Source: Haplosporangium gracile (taxonomy: Eukaryota; Mortierellomycota; Mortierellomycetes; Mortierellales; Mortierellaceae). From it: a stretch of 32,692 bases of DNA. The notes under the pieces are model-generated. The model worked only from the letters and a program-made list of their open reading frames with translations, did no database searches and was not told the origin of the DNA. Below, piece after piece: positions 22,401 to 30,521 of the stretch. Each line of letters starts with the position of its first letter. The stretch's first letter is position 1. The position numbers and the translations under genes were made by a program. The DNA lies in contig JAAAUF010000354.1 in the NCBI GenBank assembly GCA_015499985.1, forward strand, positions 230-32,921, written 5' to 3'.

Positions 22401-23631
22401 CTCGGCATCCTTGACAGCCGTCTCTGCAATCTGAACTCTGCTCACCATTTCGCCCCACTTGGAATCTGTCTCTGCCGCCATTGACCTGTAGTATTGTGCG
22501 ATAGCTGTGAACAACTTTGCTTTGATCTAAAGAACGAAGATTTTAAAAACGACAAAGAGCAGCGGATTAGAAAATCGTTCATAATCCTAAGAATCGCTTC
22601 CCAAAAAAGACTATCTAGAATAACAAGAGTTATTCATTACCTGGCAAAGCATCTGCCAGTTCTTTTCGAACACTTGCTTGGTGACACCATCTGCCATGGC
22701 TTCGAGAGTGTTCTGATAACCCCAGGCAACTTGGGCGGCCAGCTTGGAGATAAGCAGTGGCTTCTTCTTTTCTGCCAGGGTCTTTTCCCAAAAGACTTCT
22801 TGAGCCTGGGCAAGCATCAGCGAGACCAGCATCTTGACCGTGTCCCTGCTCAAGTCGGTCGATGGTGCGTGCAAAAAGTTCTCGTTGATGTAGGTATAGA
22901 TTCCAGCAGCAGCCTGGTAAAAGTGGAACGACTTTTTGACGCCCTCCGGTTCGTTGATCCTTGTCTGGGAGGTAGCGATGGATGAGAGGACGGAGGCAAT
23001 GTTGAAGATCGTGCTGGCCTTCTCAAAGGCAAGAGAGTACTGCGAGGTTGGTCTCTGTGTGAATGCATCGTACCTAAATTGTGCCGAATACGAAGGAATT
23101 TTTTAATTGTCAATTTATACGCCAAGACTTTTTTCTTCTTTTTTCGCGTGTGAACACATGGCATACATCGACCATCCTTTTAAGAACGAGTGGAGGGAAC
23201 CATGACCACGTATTCATACAGGCCCATTTCTCGGTGTCAATTATGTTCCTTATTCGTGTTCAAAGCCCACAAAACACAAAAGGAGAGAGAGCGCACATCC
23301 TGCCCAATAACAACCTTCACAACACGATTCTTTCTACAACTTCGTTTCTCACATACCACATGAAACCAATTTTGATATGAGCCTCGTCGACGGGGAAGCG
23401 CAGGTCGAGGAGCTCGAGCTGACCAAAGTAGCGGTAGAGGACGTCTCTGCCGGTGGAGTCGTTTCCTGCGCCGCGCATGTCCTGGCGCAGACGGTGGATG
23501 GTGCCAGCCTCCTCTGCGTACTTTTCGGGGTCGTCCTGGTACGAGACGGCGATGTATCGTTTGAGGGGCGAGACCCAGTCGACCTCGTCAGTCCTCTTGA
23601 GAGGGACGGATATCATGGGCGACTGCGACAT
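19439..23631 (-). CDS. Bro1-domain ESCRT-associated protein (Bro1/ALIX/PalA type)
   Basis: Five minus-strand exons (23631-23357, 23073-22641, 22526-21729, 21628-21236, 21136-19439) give 1198 residues. The product acts at endosomes with ESCRT-III in multivesicular body sorting. The Bro1 domain fills residues 1-380 (PLKRTDEVDWVSPLKRYI, FQ-like W-Y-DAFT at 92, then helices with FEKASTIFNIASVLS and LMLAQAQEVFWEKTL). A coiled V domain like ALIX's LYPXL-binding arm covers about 400-790 (long helices rich in Glu, Lys, Leu). From about 826 the tail is Pro-rich, then an extreme Gln/Pro repeat to the C-terminus (NSLLD). ALIX, yeast Bro1 and PalA/Rim20 also have Pro-rich tails; the Gln expansion here is unusual in length. 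A Bro1/Vps31 rather than pH-signalling PalA role is likely but not decidable from the sequence alone. The start MSQSPMISVPLKRT fits the family. Confidence 0.9.
19460..20345 (-). repeat. CAG/CAA-rich tract encoding poly-Gln/Pro tail
   Basis: Nearly 900 bp of degenerate CAG/CAA codons broken by Pro, Tyr, Phe and Gly. Repeats include QFQQPQQQ units and two copies of a GGYAP-containing block. It lies within the last exon of the Bro1-domain gene. The CAG/CAA mixture suggests age and selection on the protein rather than a fresh triplet expansion. It yields long false open frames on both strands (poly-Ala, poly-Leu, poly-Ser). Confidence 0.92.
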
Positions 23632-24143
23632 GCTTGCTGTGATGAGAAAGGTGGAAGTGTATTGTGTGTCGTTGGTAGGGAAGTGTGATGAGAAATGAGA
23701 AAGAGAGGAACAGGAAGAGGAGAGCGAAAAAGGGGATGCAAAAAAAAAAAGAACAAGGCGACAACAGGGTGTGAAAAGTGGAAAGTGAAAAAGGTGACAA
23801 CGCACTTCTCTCAGGGAAGGTCGACGGTCGATGTGCACTGTTCTGTTCGAACAAGCTGAGGAGAAAGTGGAGGAGTGACCGTTGGTTTGAAGACACTTCA
23901 ATCGCATGGCTTGCGTGCACACACTGCCATGATATCATCCGCGCTCCTTTCGCGAAAACTTACTTTTTCTTTTTTCTTTTTCTTTCACTTTTGCTTTGAC
24001 TTCCCTTCTTTTCTTCTCAACTTTGTACACACATATACTCACATCACACCTCCTGGACAAACAACAAACCAATCACAAAAACACTCGAACTCAACTTTAC
24101 CAACAACACACCCACAGCTATAACAACCGCACAAGAAAATATA
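23632..24143. promoter_or_regulatory. divergent promoter, Bro1 / DUF1769 genes
   Basis: These 512 bp separate two start codons on opposite strands. The left part, read on the minus strand, is pyrimidine-rich next to the Bro1 start. The right part is an A/C-rich leader next to the DUF1769 start. The middle holds two perfect 10-bp palindromes, ATGATATCAT (23929-23938) and TTTCGCGAAA (23948-23957). No convincing coding frame was found. Confidence 0.55.
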
Positions 24144-25441
24144 ATGTCCTCAGCAGAAGCACCAACACGCTACAGGCTCAGAGTGAGCGCAGGGCCAAGC
24201 GCGGATCCAAAAGACCTCAAGGTACTCCCTGTCAACGACGACGCCAACCCTACCTTGATCGAATCGGACGAGTTTATCGGCCAGATCGTCGTCCGCATTA
24301 AGGGCCTCGATAAGACCTTTGGCTACAAAGAGGGCCAAGAACAGGATTCTCTTGAGACCATTTCCGAAAGCCCCTGGTTCTCTCTTCCCGGTGGAGACAA
24401 CAACCTCAGCTCAGTCCAGATTTCGGGCAGATTCAAGCGTGAGTGGCCTGGTGAACAGGTCGTCTTTGGTGTAAGTTGGCACAAACCTGCAGCATGTCTT
24501 TTTCATATTTGTTCTTTTGTCCGTCACTTTTTCGCTGTGATGCAACTCCGACACGACTGAATTCGCCCACCTCTCCGTACTATCCGCTGATATCATATTT
24601 GTGCGTTGTTGGCAATGTCACTGTTACACGATATCATTATAGAATCAATTCGAGAAACCATTGCGGCTTCCACCCTTCTCCTCGATCGCACTCAAGTTCA
24701 TCCAGTTTATCGATCCAGGCCTCAAGGCAGATATCTACTGCGATCGTCCTTGGGCCTTCAGCCCCCTGATCGCGACCATGAACACCGTCAATGTCTCGGG
24801 TTGGCATCTTGACAAGGCCACACAAAAGAAGGTCGAGGAACACGGTCAGGAAGAAGACAAGGAGCGTCTCGAGAACGAGCTCCCACCCTGGCCATCCCCC
24901 CAAGGTGAACATATCGTCGAGGACACCACTTTGCTTTTCCAGCCAGATCAATACAACAAGGAGCAAGAGGATGCAACATTAACATCAGAAGGGGAGACTG
25001 CGCACGCGCACAAGCACGAGAACAAAAAGGAGGAGCTGACTATGGCCCCAACTCAACCAGCAGTCCTCAACACCTCTGCACGCCGATCGTACTTTGCAAA
25101 GGAGGTTAACCTTGCCAAGCATCGCTACCGCCCCGATCAAGTCTATGGGTTTGATTTCTTCAACCCCTATCTCGATTTCGCTAACTTCACGCTCAAGGTT
25201 CCCGGCTTTAGTGTTGACATCACCAAGTATTGGGATGGGCAGGTAAAAAAAAGCCTTCGCTGATATGCGTAAATACGCATGTGTTCATTAATTGATCCTC
25301 CTTTTTTTTCCTAACTTCCCTCTTTTTGGTTTGACCTTGATATAGCCGCTGACGTACATTATCAAGTCGCAAGACTCGTCCGTCACTTTCATGGCCTTCC
25401 AGTTTGAGCTGATCCCGGTCAAAGACCTCGTCATTGAGTAA
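24144..25441 (+). CDS. DUF1769 family protein (fungal UPF0590 type)
   Basis: Three exons (24144-24470, 24643-25242, 25346-25441) give 340 residues. The protein resembles the fungal DUF1769 family, whose biochemical role is not known. Typical features are the start RYRLRVSAGPS, the VNDDANP block near 35, FIGQIVVRIKGL near 50, WFSLPGGDNNLSSVQISGRF near 80, then FIQFIDPGLKADIYCDRPWAFSPL near 135 and a final beta-rich domain (FDFFNPYLDFANFTLKVPGF, TFMAFQFELIPV). Two acidic, likely disordered insertions lie near 165-185 and 205-245. No signal peptide or membrane segment is present, so it is probably cytosolic. The start at 24144 is the first ATG of the conserved frame, in an A-rich context. The stop is only 39 bp from that of the neighbouring cysteine-synthase homologue. 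Confidence 0.82.
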
Positions 25442-25444
25442 TTG

Positions 25445-25450
25445 AATAAA
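25445..25450 (+). terminator. poly(A) signal AATAAA of DUF1769 gene
   Basis: AATAAA starts 4 bp after the DUF1769 stop. Cleavage would normally occur 10-30 bp further on, which is within or next to the last codons of the convergent gene. Confidence 0.5.
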
Positions 25451-25480
25451 ATATGCGTTTACATTGCGAATAATGCGTTA

Positions 25481-27124
25481 CTATACAATAAATTCCAGGT
25501 TATCCACGACATCCTTGACAATGAGTCCCTGCTTGGCGAGATATTCATCATTCCTAAGAAAAGAGAATGTCAAACATGTAGAGAGAACCAACTATGAATA
25601 CAACGTAAACGCATAGTCAAGCTACTTTTGAAACCTGACAAGGGCAAAGACATACCAAAACTTAGTCAAGTGGCGCTGGCCAGAGTCACAGAGCAAGGTC
25701 ACGATAGTGTGGCCAGGACCGAGTTCACGTGCAATCCTGACTGCACCGACACAGTTGACGGCCGATGAGGATCCGATAAACAAGCCCTCTTGGTTAACAA
25801 GATACCTTGCCATGTCGACAGCCTCCTGATCTGTCACACGAATGGCGTCGTCAATGAATCCCTCCGACATGGCAAAGTTGCGAGTCAAACGGTTGATACC
25901 AACTCCCTCAACAACAGTGTCGACTTGGTGGCGCTTCCTCTTGCCCTCCTTCTCTGTTGAGGAGTACATGATGTTGTATTTGACCTTGTTGAACAATCCT
26001 GATCCTTGTGGGTCAACGAGGTATGACCTGAGATCGGGGAGAAGTGTCTTCAGATACTTTGTCACACCGGCGAGCGTACCACCAGTTCCTAAAAGGAATA
26101 GTTTGAAATGACATAGGTTTTAGTGCCGTGTACGTACAAAAAAGGCACTTTGTCCAAGACTTTTTAGCCAAACGTCAAACCAAGAACTTACCAGCGCCCA
26201 TGACAATGGCATCAACGTTTCCTTGGGTCTGTCTGTAGATCTCGGGTCCAGTGGTCGTAAAATGAGCGTCAAAGTTGGCCAGGTTCTCAAATTGGTCAGC
26301 AAAGAATCCAGTCTTTTGGCTGCTGTTTGATGATGACTCATCGTTGCTGTTGCTATTATTGTCGTCCTTGCCAAACTCTTGAGCACGGCGCTTGGCCAGG
26401 TTGACAAACTGGTTCTTGTCGACAATGCTGACGGGTCGAACCTTTTCCACATGTGCGCCCAACTTCTCGAGCAACTGAGATTTCTCCAGTGCAACGTCAT
26501 CGGGCATGACGATCCAAGCATTATATCCGCGCGCCTTGGCCATCATTGCCAATGAGATTCCAGTAGAGCCGACAGTTCCTTCAAAGATAGTTGAACCGTT
26601 ACCTGGTGTCAGAATCTGTTCTTCTTCGGCAATGTTGATCATGCTGAGTGCGACACGATCTTTGGTACTTCCTCCTGGATTCAAGAACTGGATGAAAAAG
26701 AATATGTAAGTTAAAAGGCTAACCTTCCTCACTCCCTTTTTACCTCTGCGGTGAGTTCTTGTACACAAGAACACATTAGATCAAAAAAGCAAAGTACCTC
26801 TGCTTTGGCCAAGATCTCACATCCTGTTGCCTCGCTCAAGGATTTGATACGCATCATAGGTGTATTACCAATAAGCCCAGCAACACCATCGCAGATCTGA
26901 CTGTTCTTCTCGGATTTGTGAAGTGCGATCTCTTTGCTGATGCTTTCACCGATCGAGGACCGCCGCCGGTTTTGTTTTCCCGAGCGGGCGTTGTGTGAAT
27001 TGGGTCGTTGTCCAGAGTTCCCCCGAGTGGCGAGGACGACTGCGGTGGTGGAGAGAGTGAAGAAGATACCGAGCGCAGCCCCGATGGCGATGTGCTTGTT
27101 CTTGTCCGAAAGTGACTCGAGCAT
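25481..27124 (-). CDS. membrane-anchored cysteine synthase homologue (Mcy1/CysK family)
   Basis: Four exons (27124-26798, 26687-26192, 26088-25656, 25553-25481) give 442 residues. The fold is a type II PLP enzyme of the O-acetylserine (thiol)lyase/cystathionine beta-synthase family. Residues 8-33 form a hydrophobic segment (HIAIGAALGIFFTLSTTAVVLA) followed by an Arg-rich stretch. This suits an outer mitochondrial membrane anchor, as in yeast Mcy1 (YGR012W). Motifs: IGNTPMMRIKSLS near 90, the PLP lysine in NPGGSTKDRVAL (Lys118), GSTIFEGTVGSTGISLA, the phosphate-binding loop GAGTGGTLAG at the exon 2/3 join, and the late SSSAVNCVGAVRIA plus LLCDSGQRHLTKFW. A Ser/Asn/Asp-rich insertion (NNSNSNDESSSNSSQ) sits between the two lobes near 215. 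All residues needed for PLP binding seem present, so it may be active, but the yeast homologue's physiological substrate is uncertain. The start is the first ATG of the frame. Confidence 0.9.
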
Positions 27125-27412
27125 GTTGATGTTGATCGGGTACCACCAAAAAGGAGAAGAATGAAGAAGAAGAAAAAAAGTCGAGTGCTGTGTCAGCAAA
27201 AGAGGGTGATTGGACAGCTGTTCGTGGCTTTTAGGTTTGAAAAACCTCGTCAGAGTTCTCTTCCGCATTCCTAACGACAACACAACCCAACGGACAAAGG
27301 ACAAGGACGAATCAGTCATGACCGCAGGACACCCATAAAGAAACATATACATTCAACACTCTTACATTCACACATACACAGCATAGCTCGCTCGCCCCAC
27401 TTGGAACAACTC
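27125..27412. promoter_or_regulatory. divergent promoter, cysteine synthase / OXLD1-like genes
   Basis: This 288-bp gap separates two start codons on opposite strands. Both products are predicted to be mitochondrial, so shared regulation is conceivable but not shown. A CA-rich leader precedes the OXLD1-like start. Confidence 0.45.
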
Positions 27413-28337
27413 ATGACAGTACCGCTAAGATCTCTTGGCCACAGAGCGACGACATTCCCCTCTTCCATTCGAGGTACTTTGCAGCCAACGTCGAACCGTC
27501 TTCCTCACTCTGCCATCCACATAACAGCAACAACAGCGGTTCACCTTCATACCAATTCAGGGGACAGCAGCAGGAATGACCAGGACGATACAAGCATTCG
27601 GGAAAAAGCCATCAAAGCACGCGAGCCAAGCTATGCAGGGTGGTGGACCGAGGTCTTGAATTATCACACAACTCCGCAGACCTCTATCGATCCATCAGTA
27701 CACATTATACCCGGCGGTAACAACAACAAGACCACCACGACGCCTTCAGCCGACGAGATCAAGAAAGGATACGGAAACACTTTACCTAGGGCCAGGCCAT
27801 CTCTCGAGTATAATACTCTTCCGAGAGCAGCATCAACAGGATCGACCACCTTTGTCACAGGAATTGGATCGACACTTTCAGCGCCAGCAGCAGAATCGAC
27901 CGACTACCACGGATTCAAAATCCCTGTCAAGCCATCGCCACCAGGAGCAGAGGACTGCTGCATGAGGTATATTTTATCTCTCTAGGCTAGGCGACGTGTT
28001 TTGTCTACTACTCTTGTAAATCGTAACTCATTTGTATTTGAAATTTTTCCTGATTGGTTATTTGTATCTTTTTTTTTTCTGAGATAGTGGTTGTGCACAT
28101 TGCATATACGACATCTACGAGGAGGATCGTCAGGAGTACAAGATCAAGTTGGCCAAGGTTCTAGACGAGATCTCAAAAGCAGGACTACCACCTCCTCCCA
28201 ATATCAGCAACAGCAAAAAGGGCGATGGCAGCGACGCTTCTACAGGCGATGCGCAGTCCGTCAATGACGAAGATGATGACATGGATCCAGGCATGAAGGC
28301 CTTCTTGGAGCTCGAACGAAAGCTCAGAGGATCATGA
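27413..28337 (+). CDS. oxidoreductase-like domain protein (OXLD1 type), mitochondrial
   Basis: Two exons (27413-27966, 28088-28337) give 267 residues. The join creates the diagnostic Cys motif of the oxidoreductase-like family: EDCCMSGCAHCIYDIYEED near residues 180-198, preceded by KIPVKPSPPG. This family includes human OXLD1 and small fungal mitochondrial proteins; its reaction is not established. The N-terminus (MTVPLRSLGHRATTFPSSIR) is rich in Arg, Ser and Thr and lacks acidic residues, as in mitochondrial targeting peptides. The middle is disordered. The C-terminus carries an acidic patch (NDEDDDMDPG) followed by a charged helix (MKAFLELERKLRG), also seen in relatives. The frame extends upstream to a TTG at 27401, but ATG 27413 is the first good start. 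The intron splits the Cys motif one codon after CCM. Confidence 0.85.
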
Positions 28338-28834
28338 GAGAATAGCTTGCATGATATGAAATCTATGTAAGGTCCAGGAAAACAATAATCCACGAAAATG
28401 CCAAGACATGAGCGGGCTCGGTGGAACTTCTGCATTGCATACCGCAAGGAAATAACGGGAGTCTGTGTCTATCGTAGTCTAGACATTCACACACGCCCCT
28501 CCGCGTTTTGTCCATACCTTGACGATCATCCTGGACTCTCTCCTTTTTTTCTAACTTCAGTTTAGCGGAACAATCTCAACCTTTTGGCAAAACAGTTGTT
28601 TGTGCGTTTTGTAGGCTGTTCACCCGGCGAACCAACACATCAAATAAACTCGTGCATCGAAAACATTGGAGCCAACATAACCCATGCCACTCTTTATTTT
28701 TTCTATTTTGTTTGTTTACTTGCGCAGTTAATACTTGCGAAAAGGAAAACAAAACACAAATGCAGTGCGATATTACTCGCGATCGTGCATAAAAAAAAAT
28801 CTAGGAAACAAAGAGCGTGGTCAGATCGCTAACC

Positions 28835-28850
28835 AAAAAAAAAAAAAAAA
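28835..28850. repeat. 16-base homopolymer A run
   Basis: Sixteen consecutive A in an otherwise mixed intergenic sequence. It could be a nucleosome-excluding tract of the kind common in fungal promoters, but it is 295 bp from the nearest former start codon. No flanking duplication indicating a retrotransposed tail was noticed. Confidence 0.9.
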
Positions 28851-29048
28851 TGACCTGCAAGTTATTGACGCGTCAACAAGCGAACGAAACGAAAGTACAG
28901 AAAAGAGTGGATGAATGGCCTCAAATCATTGAGCATGCATCTCCAAAAGTGGGTATTCTGAGGTTGTTTTTCGCCAGAAGCGGCGTCAATCTCGTCAAAT
29001 AGTGGTCATAGCGGAGGGTCCTGTCAACCCAAAGATGAAACTCGCCGG

Positions 29049-29056
29049 TATAAAAA
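29049..29056 (+). promoter_or_regulatory. TATA box upstream of hydrolase pseudogene
   Basis: TATAAAAA preceded by a G/C-rich CCGG stretch, 96 bp upstream of the former start codon at 29145. Spacing fits a fungal core promoter. It suggests the locus may still be transcribed. Confidence 0.45.
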
Positions 29057-29144
29057 GGGACGACTTGAGCCTTCAAGAAAACATTGTCTGTATTTCAAAA
29101 GATAACGAGTTAACATCCACATTTCCTACAACTAAGCAAACACA

Positions 29145-30192
29145 ATGGAAAATTAAATCACCAATGCCTGTTGCAACACCCCTGCTACCAAGACTGCCTG
29201 GGTCAAGGAGGGCGCGCCTTTAAGACTCCGTCGAAGCAAGTCGCTGGCATTGAACGTCGCACCTATCGTACTGGCCCAACCAACTCCAAGCTGGATGTCG
29301 TCTCCTTGATTGGCATTCATAGATTTCATTCCACTACCGTCCAGTTCCTTAACGTAAGCAAAGCATATCTTTTCTACAGGCACGTCCAAAGACATTCATT
29401 ATACCACATATTATGACACGTATCATATCACTCCTGTAGACCCTGGGCGACAAGGGATTCCAAGTCTCAGCGATCGATCTGTTCCTGAATGGACCCATGC
29501 CGGACGAGTACATGGGTGACATGGAAAAATTGGGCAGCTAGATTCGCACCAACGCCGGGTACACCCACAACCACGTCGGTGAGCTGGTCAAGCTTGCGGC
29601 CCAGGACTTGAAGGCCGATAGATGCAAGTTCTTGTTCATCATTGGAGACTGCTGGGGTGTTCATTTGGCGATTCGTGCTTTTTTGGAGCCTGATCAAGTT
29701 TTCCTTGGCGCTGCTGGACCTCATACGACTACAGTTACCCTCCCCTTGGTTGCCAACTTGAAGTGCCCTCTTGCCCTTTTCCCCGCTATGGATGACCCTG
29801 ACATGGTATGCTAGCGTTGATATCCTGTATGTTTTTTGAACATATCACAGTTCAACGGTTACTTATACTTTTGCCATGCATCCTTGTTCATGTAGGTCCC
29901 AATTATCCAGGCTGTTCAGGACCAGGGATTATCGTCCCCCTCTGTCCATGACCGCTTCGACAAGGCGCCTCATGGATCCTGGGGAGGTAAGAAAAGGCCA
30001 TGTTTACTTTTGTCAATCTGTCAGCATCTGTGATCCGTTGTTCTGAACCTATGACATTTTTCTTTTATCGTGTTTCTTTGATAGGACGGGGCGACTGGAC
30101 CATCCCGGAGCACAATGAAGCTGCAGCCCAGCAGGGTTCTTCAGAAGACCTCCGAGTTCTTCTTTGCCCTCGCCGCCAAGAAGGAAGTGTAG
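29145..30192 (+). pseudogene. decayed dienelactone hydrolase family gene
   Basis: Four exon remnants (29145-29353, 29440-29805, 29896-29986, 30085-30192) match the dienelactone hydrolase family, alpha/beta hydrolases with a Cys-Asp-His triad. Recognisable blocks are NACCNTPATKTAWVKEG, then FKTPSKQVAGIERRTYRTGP in another frame, LGDKGFQVSAIDLF, NAGYTHNHVGELVKLAAQDL, the nucleophile region FIIGDCWG, AAGPHTT, FPAMDDPDM and RGDWTIPEHNEAAA. Four lesions are seen: TAA as codon 4 (29154-29156), a frameshift between about 29205 and 29222, an internal TAG (29539-29541) where relatives usually have Trp, and one apparent extra G in the GGG at 30134-30136 that throws the C-terminus out of frame. All three introns keep good splice sites, so it is a direct, not processed, pseudogene and looks young. 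Sequencing error could explain one lesion but hardly all four. Confidence 0.85.
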
Positions 30193-30521
30193 ATGTATCG
30201 TGTAGCTAGTGTAACTGCACACAGCCCCCTCCTCAAATCAACGCACCAGTCCCTGCCCAAAAGCTAGATTTCAAACCATGTGACCTAGACCAATAAAGAG
30301 CGAAACCAAGACTAGCTTAACCCCTTCCTTTCCCCCTTATGTCCTGTTGTTGCATTCGCATGTGGTTGCTCTCTCTCTCTTTGTTTTTTTTTCTTCTTCT
30401 TCTTCTTTCATTCCCTCCACTTTCATCACCCACACACCACACAAAGAACAAAAGACTCTTATTCACTTACGCCCTCCACACCGACAACTCACACATCAAC
30501 AACAAACAAATTCAGTCCTCA
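30193..30521 (+). promoter_or_regulatory. UBLCP1 promoter and 5' leader, 329 bp
   Basis: Contains the 3' end of the hydrolase pseudogene, then a long pyrimidine tract (about 30365-30420, CT repeats then TTC repeats) and a CA-rich leader up to the UBLCP1 start. An ATG at 30339 is in frame with the gene but its extension translates this pyrimidine tract into a poly-Leu/Ser/Phe run, so it is read as leader rather than coding. Confidence 0.55.
30292..30297 (+). terminator. poly(A) signal AATAAA of hydrolase pseudogene
   Basis: AATAAA lies 99 bp downstream of the ancestral stop of the pseudogene, a normal distance, so its 3' end still looks intact. Confidence 0.4.

Larger units (their letters stand above)
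28338..29144. other. intergenic region, about 800 bp, no gene seen
   Basis: The longest gene-free stretch in the window. It holds the 3' UTR of the OXLD1-like gene, a 16-A homopolymer (28835-28850) and, at its right end, what looks like the old promoter of the hydrolase pseudogene. Open frames here are short, start at non-ATG codons and show no family resemblance. No tRNA-like cloverleaf or B box was found by eye. Confidence 0.55.

Noticed and set aside
23836..23860. GTTCGAAC resembling a tRNA B box
   Set aside because: No A box at the right spacing and no acceptor-stem pairing could be made by eye.
28741..28800. CG-rich imperfect palindromes followed by an A run, like a terminator
   Set aside because: Arms are short and imperfect, and bacterial-type terminators are not expected in this eukaryotic context.
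29002..29223. Small open frame over the start of the hydrolase remnant
   Set aside because: It runs out of frame with every conserved hydrolase block and ends inside the decayed exon.
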